A stretch of 53,781 nt of DNA from Bacillus stratosphericus (GTDB lineage: Bacteria > Bacillota > Bacilli > Bacillales > Bacillaceae). Made by a program: the position numbers and the translations under genes. Under the pieces are notes generated by a model. It saw only the letters and a program-made list of their open reading frames with translations, made no database searches and had not been told where the DNA came from. The stretch's first letter is position 1; every line of letters starts with the position of its first letter. Positions 39,710 to 47,089 of this stretch are shown in pieces. The DNA is taken from assembly GCF_020524495.1 (NCBI RefSeq), contig NZ_JAIVLB010000022.1, positions 1 through 53,781 of the forward strand, written 5' to 3'.

Positions 39710-40432
39710 TTAATCACGTCCCTTCATATTGCGCTCGATGATAGAACCGATCTTTAACGACATCGCTTCGTTATCTCTTAGCGCCTGGTAAATACGCAAC
39801 AGATCCGCTTTAGATAGCGCAACCATCTGAACCTCCCAAACGATTGCGTGCTTGGGAACGAATTTCAACGGTCGGTCCGGCGCCTCCATAACTATGTTCG
39901 CAAATTCGTTATATTCATCGGCTACTCGCGGTAAGTAATTACGGAAAACTTCGATCGTTGCTTCTACGTCATTTAGCGCACGATGATGTCCGTCTAGTGA
40001 AATGCCGTTTCGTTTAGTCACGTCTTTTAACGACGCTGATAACTCCGGCTCTACAAAGCGCGCCATTGCTCTCGTACAATAGAAACGTTCCGGCTCGATG
40101 CCGCCGCGACTAAGAAACGAAAGATCAAACGGTGCATTCTGCGCAACAACGGTAGCGTCTCCGATGAAGGTTTTTAAATCGTCCAGCGCGTCCCATTCTT
40201 CCGGAGCATCTTCGAGGTCTTCTTCTGTGATTCCGGTTAGCTCCGTGATGAACTCGGGTAGATCACGGCCTTCTTCTAACGCGACCATCGTATGAAAACG
40301 GTCTACTTCTTCGAATGCACGTAGTTGCCCGCCAAGTCGAATTTTAATTGCGCCGATTTCGATAATCTGATCCTTCTTATGATCGAGTCCCGTCGTTTCT
40401 AAATCAAGCACTACGTGAGTTTGTGGTAACAT
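39710..40432 (-). CDS. DnaQ-like 3'-5' exonuclease
   Basis: A 240-aa product with Exo I VVLDLETTGLDHKKDQIIEIG, quoted in part as DLETTGLDH, Exo II AQNAPFDLSFL and Exo III GHHRALNDVEAT (HxAxxD). It would proofread or trim DNA. The gene abuts the family A polymerase gene with a TAATG overlap, so both are probably made together. The C-terminal ~60 residues extend beyond the nuclease domain. Confidence 0.9.
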   Translation of the reverse strand: MLPQTHVVLDLETTGLDHKKDQIIEIGAIKIRLGGQLRAFEEVDRFHTMVALEEGRDLPEFITELTGITEEDLEDAPEEWDALDDLKTFIGDATVVAQNAPFDLSFLSRGGIEPERFYCTRAMARFVEPELSASLKDVTKRNGISLDGHHRALNDVEATIEVFRNYLPRVADEYNEFANIVMEAPDRPLKFVPKHAIVWEVQMVALSKADLLRIYQALRDNEAMSLKIGSIIERNMKGRD

Positions 40433-42669
40433 TAAACCGCCCCTTTTCCTTGCCAGCCTTCGCCAACAATCCGTTTTTGTTTTTCGTAATCTTCCACGTT
40501 TGGATAATCTCCGCGATCTACTTCACCGGAGAAAAACTCGTCAATCTTTAAACCCTCGCCCCATCTTCGGCTTATCTCAATGTCCGTCTTATTCGGTATG
40601 TTTCCGAAAACGTACGTATTGACCATGGCATCCTCGAAGTCTTTTACGTCTTGCTGCGTAAGTGTATCCGGCACTAATAAAAGCGCCTCGTCGTGAACAA
40701 CGCACCATAAGCGCCATTTCCCTCGTCCTTCAGCCGTCTTTTTATCGCAGAGCTCTTGCAGCGCAATCATGGTCGCCTTTGTTTGAATCGCGGCCGAACC
40801 TTGAACGCGTGCATTCGTTGATCGCGTAAAGACCGCCGAGTAGTGTCCTTTTGCGCTCCGATCTTTAGCGTCAGGCAGGCGGCGCTTCCGCTGTAGATGA
40901 TCCATCCAAACGAATCCGTGTTTTTTCACGAACGCCTGATTCGATTCGACCCATTCTTTTACCACCGGAAATCTCTCGAAGAAGCTATCGAGGAACTTCT
41001 GCGCCTCATGCTTTTCTACACCGATCGCGTCTTTTAACATGTTCGCGCCGCCACCGTAAGCAACCGCAAGCATAATTACCTTCGCCTGTTTACGATAGAC
41101 CGAGCCGTCTCCGCATTCTTCGATTGGCTTGCCGAATACTTCTGCCGCGATAGATGCATATAAATCGTCACCGCGGAAATAGTTATCGACCAGCTTCGGA
41201 TCTTGCGTAAAGTACGCCAGGCATCGGTATTCTTGTTGGCTCCAGTCACCGCCTAGTATTGCGTAGCCTTTAGGCGCAACGAATAATTTCCGAGCCTTCT
41301 TCGGCTGATTCTGTAAGTTGACGCCCGTTCCGCCGGAGCTAAACCGCCCCGTTTTCGCTCCATTCGGATTGAAGTTCGTGTAGAGCTTGCCGGTCTTTTG
41401 GTCGATTAGTTCCGGCAATGCGTTGATATACGTTGAATAAAGCTTAAAGCTGTCTTTATATTCGAGTAGCTTCTTAACTACCGGATACTTTTTCGCGAGT
41501 GGTTTTAGAACTTTCTTCGCATCGGTCGACGCTAGTGATTCGCCTGTCACCCGTTCAAGGGCCGGCTTTAACTGCGCCGGAGAGTTAATGTTGACGTCGC
41601 CTAACTCTTCGATTAATTCATCGTATAAACGGTCTAAGCCGTCCTTTAATTCTCGTCCATATTCCTGCGCATAATCTAAATCAATATCGAAGCCGGTCGT
41701 CTCCATCTTCTGAACCACGCCGATCAACGGAACCTCTACTGTCTCGTAATAACGCAGCACTTCCGGCATTTTTGCGAGGTGCAATCGCTGGAAGTTACGT
41801 AGCTTAAGCGTCACGTCACCGTCTTTAGCCGCATAGGCAAGCGCAATCTCTAAGTCATCTACTTCGTCAAAACCGATCTCTCCGAATAGGTCACCGTAAG
41901 TTCTCGACTCGATGCGTAGGTATTTCGTGACGAGGTTCTTAAGCGCAAATGACGGTTCGTTTTCGTTTAGAAGTCGCATAGCCTCTTGTGTATCCCACGT
42001 TAGTCCGCATAGCTTAATGCCTTCGCGATCAAGCATATGAATATCGAACTTGGCGTTATGGGCGAGCTTGCCGACGGTTGGATCTTCGTAGAATGGTCGT
42101 AGCGCTTCGCTTACTAAATCTCGGCTTAACTGCGGTCGATCCGTTTTATGACGCGTAGGAATATAAGCGTGGACGTCCGCTTTGATAGCCGTAATCACAT
42201 GGCCGACAATATAATCGTTCCACACGTCTACGCCGGTAGTCTCTACGTCAAATACGATCTCTTCTTCGTTTTCGAGTAGCGCAATGAACTCAGCTAGACG
42301 CTTTTCATCCGTAATCAGCCAATAATTATCCGGCGTTTCCGCGACCATTTTACGTAGCTTTTCCTCGCGGGTCTGCGCTTGCACCGTTTTCCACAGATGA
42401 AGCGCTTCCGCCTTGCTGAACTTCTTCGGCTTGCCGGCTTTATTAACGCAGTCAGAAGGATCGCGCGCCAACCGGCCGTCCTCCATAGCCGCCTTGACTT
42501 CGTTTAATTTCTGCCGATCCGAATCGCTAAGTTTGCTTGCGTAGATGCGACGCCATGCGTCCTCGATCGGCTCGACGGCGTTGGCCGCTTGCTTACGTTT
42601 AGCAACCTCGGTCGCCGGCGCTGAGTCCTTGCGAGCATTTACGTTTAGTTTTAACGGCTTGATTTCCAC
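40432..42669 (-). CDS. DNA polymerase I-type (family A) replicative polymerase
   Basis: This 745-aa enzyme has an N-terminal helical extension (1-130), a 3'-5' exonuclease domain (VFDVETTGVDVW, KLAHNAKFDIHML, YAAKDGDVT) and a family A polymerase domain with motif A GGDWSQQEYRCLAYF, motif B RKQAKVIMLAVAYGGG and motif C VVHDEALLLV. The exonuclease acidic residues are intact, so it should proofread. With primase, DnaB-like helicase, loader and ssDNA-binding protein in the window it forms a largely self-sufficient replisome. No 5'-nuclease domain is present. Confidence 0.96.
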   Translation of the reverse strand: MEIKPLKLNVNARKDSAPATEVAKRKQAANAVEPIEDAWRRIYASKLSDSDRQKLNEVKAAMEDGRLARDPSDCVNKAGKPKKFSKAEALHLWKTVQAQTREEKLRKMVAETPDNYWLITDEKRLAEFIALLENEEEIVFDVETTGVDVWNDYIVGHVITAIKADVHAYIPTRHKTDRPQLSRDLVSEALRPFYEDPTVGKLAHNAKFDIHMLDREGIKLCGLTWDTQEAMRLLNENEPSFALKNLVTKYLRIESRTYGDLFGEIGFDEVDDLEIALAYAAKDGDVTLKLRNFQRLHLAKMPEVLRYYETVEVPLIGVVQKMETTGFDIDLDYAQEYGRELKDGLDRLYDELIEELGDVNINSPAQLKPALERVTGESLASTDAKKVLKPLAKKYPVVKKLLEYKDSFKLYSTYINALPELIDQKTGKLYTNFNPNGAKTGRFSSGGTGVNLQNQPKKARKLFVAPKGYAILGGDWSQQEYRCLAYFTQDPKLVDNYFRGDDLYASIAAEVFGKPIEECGDGSVYRKQAKVIMLAVAYGGGANMLKDAIGVEKHEAQKFLDSFFERFPVVKEWVESNQAFVKKHGFVWMDHLQRKRRLPDAKDRSAKGHYSAVFTRSTNARVQGSAAIQTKATMIALQELCDKKTAEGRGKWRLWCVVHDEALLLVPDTLTQQDVKDFEDAMVNTYVFGNIPNKTDIEISRRWGEGLKIDEFFSGEVDRGDYPNVEDYEKQKRIVGEGWQGKGAV

Positions 42670-42689
42670 GTCGCGTCCTCCTTTCTTCG

Positions 42690-42860
42690 TTAAAAGTCGA
42701 CTTCAGCCGCCCACTTTCGTCTATGAACCGTCTCATTATCCGCATAAAAGTCCGACCAGCACGCCACATCGCAACAATACACATCGTATAGCGAGTCGTA
42801 GATAGCGCGCTGGCCTTCGTTAATGGGCGCTTGACAGGCGGCGCATTTAGCTGCGGTCAA
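42690..42860 (-). CDS. Small zinc-finger-like protein
   Basis: A 56-aa product starting at TTG 42860 (MTAAKCAACQAPINEG) with CxxC and a later YCCDVACW cluster, consistent with a treble-clef or zinc ribbon. CGAGG lies at good spacing. It overlaps the preceding gene's end by 14 bp. Function unknown. Confidence 0.55.
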   Translation of the reverse strand: MTAAKCAACQAPINEGQRAIYDSLYDVYCCDVACWSDFYADNETVHRRKWAAEVDF

Positions 42861-43563
42861 ATCGTGCCTCGACCGGAGTGATTAGTTCGATATCTTCCGC
42901 CAGTTCTGGGCAATCGCCGTGATTGGCGGTCATCATCGTAATATAGCCTTCGACTTTAATTACTTCGCAAATTTCTCCGTCACTGCGGTATTTTACAATA
43001 TCGCCGACTTTATACTCGCCAACTTTGCGGCCGATCTCCACCCATTTCGCTTCGATAGAGCGTTTTTCTTCCGCTTCTTTGGCGGCTGCGACTTCGGCTT
43101 CGGTTGCGAGGACAAGTTCATCTTCATAAAACAATCTATCTTCTATATTCTCTTTATTTATAAATTCACATTTAAATGGCGGGAAATCTGCCCAGGGCTC
43201 ATCCTCCAAGATTTTAACGATGTCTCCCTCATTAATTCTATAATCGGAAAAATATCCAATAGCCTTCGCATAATCACCGACTTTTAGGCGTGTATGCTTC
43301 TTGCGGAATAGTGCGTACCCGTCGCTATAGTTGCTATCTTTTTCATCAATACCGCCAACGATTACAGGATCTTCAGCGCTAATATCGATAGATAAATAAA
43401 ACGCACCTTCTGTCGCATCACACCAACTGTCGTCCGTAATTAAAACGAGATCGCCAACCTTCGCCTCTCCCTCAACGCGTTCATACTCCGCACCGTCATA
43501 CGCTACTTTCGTGATTTCACCGTTTTTCATATCGATCGTCTTTACGCCTTTTAATGCCGCCAT
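42847..43563 (-). CDS. Protein with repeated SH3/KOW-like modules
   Basis: A 238-aa product with at least three repeats of the pattern V-G-D-x-V/A-x-I (VGDLVLITDDSW, VGDYAKAIGYFS, VGDIVKYRSDGE), each about 35-60 residues, the shape of small SH3/KOW beta barrels. A helical acidic stretch (TEAEVAAAKEAEEKRS) separates the second and third. Similar modules occur in the products of 27555-28208 and 52917-53726. Function unknown. Confidence 0.65.
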   Translation of the reverse strand: MAALKGVKTIDMKNGEITKVAYDGAEYERVEGEAKVGDLVLITDDSWCDATEGAFYLSIDISAEDPVIVGGIDEKDSNYSDGYALFRKKHTRLKVGDYAKAIGYFSDYRINEGDIVKILEDEPWADFPPFKCEFINKENIEDRLFYEDELVLATEAEVAAAKEAEEKRSIEAKWVEIGRKVGEYKVGDIVKYRSDGEICEVIKVEGYITMMTANHGDCPELAEDIELITPVEARFDRS

Positions 43564-43603
43564 CGTTTCGTCCTCCTTTGATTGACCGTCCGACCCGATA
43601 AGG

Positions 43604-44038
43604 TCAAACCGCCTCCGCTTCGTTTTCTAATGCCGCTAAGAATGCGCGGTCTAAGTTAAGTTTGAGTTCGTGCCACGCTCGGTGTCCTTCGTTCTTTCGC
43701 GGCATCCAATAGTCCGTAATATTGCGACATTCGAACATATACGCCTTTGTCTTATTGTCTTCGATCAACACGCCGATAAAATAATCCGTATCAGATTTCG
43801 TATAAGCCTGACCGGTGTTCTTGCGTCCGCTGACCGTTAAGCAACCGCGACTGTTCCTACGGTCACGAATCGTCTTAACCTGGATACGTTTGATTGCGCC
43901 AGTGATCGGCTCAGCCGCGAGAATATCATACGGTTCTTCGGTTTCCGGCTTGCTAACGCCTGACCAGCCGGCCGCCATTAAGGCAGCGCGTGCGATCAGT
44001 TCGGCGAATTTGCCGATCGTTTCCTCTTTGTGCGCCAT
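43604..44038 (-). CDS. PD-(D/E)XK endonuclease-like protein
   Basis: A 144-aa product with early FAELIARAALMAAGW helices, then EPYDILAA and IQVKTIRDR, which fit the D...(E/Q)xK core of the small PD-(D/E)XK group related to intron-associated endonucleases and resolvases. It may cut branched or phage DNA. It lies next to the ssDNA-binding protein gene in the replication cluster. Confidence 0.68.
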   Translation of the reverse strand: MAHKEETIGKFAELIARAALMAAGWSGVSKPETEEPYDILAAEPITGAIKRIQVKTIRDRRNSRGCLTVSGRKNTGQAYTKSDTDYFIGVLIEDNKTKAYMFECRNITDYWMPRKNEGHRAWHELKLNLDRAFLAALENEAEAV

Positions 44039-44293
44039 CTATTCGTCCTCCTCCGGAATATGCCCGGCTAAAATACGTTCAATATCACCTGCGAGGGCCG
44101 GCGCAGTTGGTTCCGGCCTCAACATAGCGGTTCCTACATCGTTGCTCCTGACATTGTGTATGCGTCTCCACGCAGAATCAACATCCACCCGCATCATAGC
44201 CGCCTCCATAAAGATTAACTCCGCCAACGAAACTTCTACGGTGATCTTTTTCGATAAATCTAACGTCTGCGCTTCCGTTTTAATCTCTCGCAT
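44039..44293 (-). CDS. Small helical protein of unknown function
   Basis: An 84-aa acidic product (MREIKTEAQTLDLSKKITVEVSL). It directly abuts the nuclease-like gene and follows the ssDNA-binding protein gene. No family recognised. Confidence 0.55.
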   Translation of the reverse strand: MREIKTEAQTLDLSKKITVEVSLAELIFMEAAMMRVDVDSAWRRIHNVRSNDVGTAMLRPEPTAPALAGDIERILAGHIPEEDE

Positions 44294-44306
44294 CTATGCT
44301 CCCTCC

Positions 44307-45077
44307 TTAAAATTCGAAGTTTTCTTCGGCTGGTAGTTCGTCGTCTGTTGCACCGCCGCCAAGTGATTCGCCAATTAACGATAGGTCAAAGCCGGCCGCG
44401 ACAAGGTTTTCGAGCATTTCCTTTTCATCAGCTTCGTAAATTAAGCCGTCAAATAAAGACATGTCGAATTCTTTGCCGTCCTGCTCCGCAAAATGCTTGC
44501 GCTCCGCTTCCGTCAAATCCTCGTCTAAATCAATCAACGGCGTTAGTGAGACTACTGTATTTGGCCCTGATCCAGTTTTCTCTAATTCGAACGCGATACG
44601 ACCGAGTTTCTTTTCCTGCTTCTTGATCACCGCATGAACGCCTCTAGCTTGGAGACTCGTAAAGTCAATAATGATCGGCTTACCTGTTTCTAGGTTAATA
44701 AAACCGAGTGCGTAACGTTCTTTGACACGATACTTAGCCGCTTCTTCCTTCGCAGCCTCTTCCGCTTTGGCATCTCCGCGATCCGCTGCCGCTTTCTTTT
44801 GGTCTTGGTAATACTTCCATGCGCGATCCCATGACGTTAAATTCGACTCGGGAAAGCCGTTTTTGTTTAGCGTGCTCGGATTAGCCGCCGAGAACGAATT
44901 TACTTTCTTATAGATTCCGTATGAAAAGAAGCGAATTAGATCGAAAGCACTCATAACGCGTACCTTATAAACCGTGCCCGTCTTGAAGCTCGCAAACTCG
45001 GCGCTATTACCGCCGTTTCCTTCATTTGTTGCGTTCAATGCGTTTAGAGCGTCAGCTCCGCTAGTGTACTTTGTCAT
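44307..45077 (-). CDS. Phage single-stranded DNA-binding protein
   Basis: A 256-aa product with OB-fold-like N-terminal region (FKTGTVYKVRVM...SYGIYKKVNSF), a charged helical insertion (residues ~95-130) and an acidic C-terminal tail ending DDELPAEENFEF, as in T7 gp2.5- and gp32-type proteins where the tail recruits replication partners. The start MTKYTSGA at 45077 follows CGGAGGTAATCGG; a longer frame lacks a site. It belongs with the polymerase and nuclease genes. Confidence 0.78.
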   Translation of the reverse strand: MTKYTSGADALNALNATNEGNGGNSAEFASFKTGTVYKVRVMSAFDLIRFFSYGIYKKVNSFSAANPSTLNKNGFPESNLTSWDRAWKYYQDQKKAAADRGDAKAEEAAKEEAAKYRVKERYALGFINLETGKPIIIDFTSLQARGVHAVIKKQEKKLGRIAFELEKTGSGPNTVVSLTPLIDLDEDLTEAERKHFAEQDGKEFDMSLFDGLIYEADEKEMLENLVAAGFDLSLIGESLGGGATDDELPAEENFEF

Positions 45078-45217
45078 CCGATTACCTCCGTTAATTTGTT
45101 TTAGGGTTTGACCCTCGCAAAACACCGGTATCTGCGCCCGAGACGCCGCCAGCGCACGGCATAGCGACGCGACAGTTTTACTTAACGAACGCCCCGGTAT
45201 TCTCCGAGCGTCGGCGG

Positions 45218-45334
45218 TCAGTCGCCGCCTTTATTCCGTCTTCCTTCGTCTACGAGCGACCAGTACATGCCGCCGATAATGATGGTCGAAATAATACCGA
45301 CGAATGTGAAAAACATTAGGAAGTCATCAAACAT
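45218..45334 (-). CDS. Tiny single-pass membrane peptide
   Basis: A 38-aa product with one membrane helix (FFTFVGIISTIIIGGMYW) and a charged tail (DEGRRNKGGD). Its ATG overlaps the end of the upstream gene by 8 bp. The flank 45078-45217 has GC-rich inverted segments but no clear gene or T-run terminator. Confidence 0.5.
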   Translation of the reverse strand: MFDDFLMFFTFVGIISTIIIGGMYWSLVDEGRRNKGGD

Positions 45335-45866
45335 ATAGATCACCGAACTTTGAAATCGACTTAATATCGGTTTCTAGTTTTTCTTCGCGCAATTTAAGTG
45401 CGTCGTATTCGACTTCTCCAGCGCTGAGCTTTTCGTTGATCGCATCAATCGTCTTCGGCGCCTTAGCCTTAGCGAGATTGACTTTTAAATGCGCAATCTC
45501 TAAATTTTTCTCGGCAATTGCGATTTTTAGTGCGCGCAGTGAACGGTTCTTATTTTTTATGATCGTATTTGATTTACGTTTAATTGCGTCTTTAAGCTCT
45601 TCCGGTAATGCCTTCGTTTGATTCGACGTCAATGGCTCTGGCATCGCGTAAACGGTCACGATTAAGTCGCCGTCCAAAATCATACGAGTGCGTGATTTAA
45701 TATGGTCGCGTACTTCACAACTTTTTCCTTGCTTATTCTGTACGGTTCCGACGTGTACGGCCGTTTGCATAAGTTGTTGTAGGTTATTTTTAGCGTTAGA
45801 TCTCTCGTAGCCTAATCGTTTAACGGCGCGATCTTCTGCGTGCTTAGATACTCGATATTGTTTCAT
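45327..45866 (-). CDS. Coiled-coil protein of unknown function
   Basis: A 179-aa product with an N-terminal region rich in H, R and K (SKHAEDRAVKRLGY and RTRMILDGDLIVTVYAM), then a long coiled coil (NKNRSLRALKIAIAEKNLEIAHL in part). The N-terminus vaguely resembles small nuclease-like phage proteins; I do not assign a function. It overlaps the 43-aa gene by 4 bp. Confidence 0.58.
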   Translation of the reverse strand: MKQYRVSKHAEDRAVKRLGYERSNAKNNLQQLMQTAVHVGTVQNKQGKSCEVRDHIKSRTRMILDGDLIVTVYAMPEPLTSNQTKALPEELKDAIKRKSNTIIKNKNRSLRALKIAIAEKNLEIAHLKVNLAKAKAPKTIDAINEKLSAGEVEYDALKLREEKLETDIKSISKFGDLYV

Positions 45867-45994
45867 CCGACACGCACCGCCTTGATCGTCGTTGGACGGT
45901 AAAGATCAGCCGGATCATCTTCGCGGTTTAATGCACCTTCGTATTGTAATTCCGTTAACTTTTGGATGTTAATGACGTTGATAGGGCGTTTCAT
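45863..45994 (-). CDS. Small protein of unknown function
   Basis: A 43-aa product (MKRPINVINIQKLTELQ...AVRVG) with AAGGAG upstream and an ATGA overlap with the next gene. It is the first gene of this minus-strand unit after the leader containing an 8-bp inverted repeat. Function unknown. Confidence 0.55.
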   Translation of the reverse strand: MKRPINVINIQKLTELQYEGALNREDDPADLYRPTTIKAVRVG

Positions 45995-45995
45995 A

Positions 45996-46031
45996 GTACG
46001 TTAGTCTCCTTTTCGATTAGGTTTAACGTAC
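45996..46031. repeat. 8-bp inverted repeat in the leader of the 43-aa gene
   Basis: GTACGTTA (45996-46003) and TAACGTAC (46024-46031) are perfect inverted copies separated by 20 bp and flank the ribosome binding site of the 43-aa gene. The RNA could pair and hide the AAGGAG, or the DNA could bind a regulator. A further hairpin TCGCTT-GGG-AAGCGA lies at 46069-46083, between this gene and the sigma-like gene. Confidence 0.5.
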
Positions 46032-46130
46032 TAGACGGAGGGTTGTTCGCATAGTGTTCGCTTGAAATTCGCTTGGGAAGCGATTATCATTGAGGTACGT
46101 AGCGAAGCCCCTGCGGCTAGTTACGTTCAG

Positions 46131-46742
46131 TTATTTCGTAAACAAATAGTCTCGGTGGTCACCGAACTGTTTCGTATCGAAGTAGCCTGCTAGCTTTTCG
46201 AGTTTGCGAATGACTGTCATGTGATGAACGCCTAACTTTTTACCGATTGCCGTCGGTGTTGGGCGTTCGCATCCAAGGAACGTTTCGACGATTTGCCTCG
46301 TCGTTTCGTCCGCTTTTTCTAGAAGAGAGTCAATCAGTTGACACTGATCGGCTCTTTTTTTCGTAAAGTAAATCGTTTCTGGTGTTTCTTCGTCGGCGAT
46401 TTCGAGCGTTGCCGCGCTCTCATCACTTGAAGATAACCCGCATTCTAGTACTTCCCACTGTGATCGCTTCTTTTTGTCCCTGTATAAATTTGCACGTTTA
46501 TTTTTCAAACTGTACTTAAAGTAATTCTCGAAGTCGTATTCGCCTGAATAAGAAGAGATACAACCCATTAAAACATCTTCGTATAAAGCGACTACCTCCG
46601 GAACGCTCGACCTCAATGATCGAGCCACTTCTTTGAAGGTGATTCTCATCGGAGTGATGGTCATTTCATAAATCTCAGCGAATGAATTGTTACTCCTAGA
46701 CTTTTGGTAATTCAATACCAGATTATTCAGTTTTTCTTTCAA
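46131..46742 (-). CDS. Sigma-70 family-like factor downstream of aimP
   Basis: A 203-aa product with a region 2-like N-terminal half (ALYEDVLMGCISSYSGEYDFENYFKYSLKNK, in part EYDFENYFKYSLKNKR) and a region 4-like helix-turn-helix at residues ~165-190 (TAIGKKLGVHHMTVIRKLE). It starts at TTG 46742 behind AGAAAGGgatGGTGA. The order of a region-2-type and region-4-type segment is that of small alternative sigma factors. It is the first gene after the aimP terminator, the place of the AimR-controlled output in arbitrium phages, so I infer it may be regulated by AimR. Confidence 0.65.
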   Translation of the reverse strand: MKEKLNNLVLNYQKSRSNNSFAEIYEMTITPMRITFKEVARSLRSSVPEVVALYEDVLMGCISSYSGEYDFENYFKYSLKNKRANLYRDKKKRSQWEVLECGLSSSDESAATLEIADEETPETIYFTKKRADQCQLIDSLLEKADETTRQIVETFLGCERPTPTAIGKKLGVHHMTVIRKLEKLAGYFDTKQFGDHRDYLFTK

Positions 46743-46840
46743 AAAAGCTCACCATCCCTTTCTCACTTAATAATACCCACGACAATTTAAAATCGCACAT
46801 ATTTCTTTATTTTTTTTCTAATTTTCTCTTCTACAAAGAA

Positions 46841-46908
46841 ATAGTACCATTTATTTTGGATAATCCTTCTCTATCACACTATGTTTCCGAAAAACAGTTT
46901 AATGTAAC
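46841..46908 (-). promoter_or_regulatory. Possible AimR-dependent promoter and dyad
   Basis: On the minus strand an extended -10 (TGG TACTAT, -10 at 46846-46841) has no good -35 (GAAGGA). Upstream lies an imperfect inverted pair: ATCACACTA at 46873-46881 on the plus strand and TAATGTAAC at 46900-46908, with TGTTT/AAACA nested between. Relative to the predicted start the dyad covers about -39 to -74, a typical activator position. The ATCACA half-site and ~24-bp spacing resemble what I recall of SPbeta-type AimR operators. AimR binding is inferred. Confidence 0.45.
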
Positions 46909-46928
46909 GAATATTCCCCAAATAAAAG

Positions 46929-46950
46929 AAAATCCCGTCATTCGACGGGT
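46929..46950 (-). terminator. Terminator after aimP
   Basis: CCCGTC (46934-46939), ATTC loop, GACGGG (46944-46949) is a perfect 6-bp GC-rich stem, followed on the minus strand by ATTTTCTTTTATT. It ends the aimR-aimP transcript, as in other arbitrium loci, and must be bypassed or followed by a new promoter for the sigma-like gene. Confidence 0.85.
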
Positions 46951-46966
46951 TGATAAAAATTATGAA

Positions 46967-47089
46967 CTAACCTCCTGGGATCGGATCTGCTAACTGGGTT
47001 GTATTACTTTCTGCCGCGGTATTAATTAACGAACTTCCTGCTGCTAGAACCCCCGCTGTAAGTAAAACTACTAATAAAATCTTTTTCAA
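46967..47089 (-). CDS. aimP: Arbitrium peptide precursor AimP; predicted mature peptide DPIPGG
   Basis: This 40-aa frame starts at TTG 47089 behind GGGAGAGG (8-nt spacing). It has a Sec-type signal: basic MKK, hydrophobic ILLVVLLTAGVLAAG, then a small-residue region, and a C-terminal ...NTTQLADPIPGG. Known arbitrium peptides are the last six residues of such precursors and usually end GA or GG; here that gives DPIPGG. It overlaps the aimR 3' end by 68 nt in another frame and is followed by a terminator. Secretion, extracellular trimming and import by the host oligopeptide permease are family knowledge; the exact mature peptide is an inference. Confidence 0.85.
   Translation of the reverse strand: MKKILLVVLLTAGVLAAGSSLINTAAESNTTQLADPIPGG

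Noticed and set aside
43604..44038. Homing endonuclease in an intron or intein
   Set aside because: The PD-(D/E)XK-like gene is free-standing between intact genes; neither the polymerase nor NrdE is interrupted.
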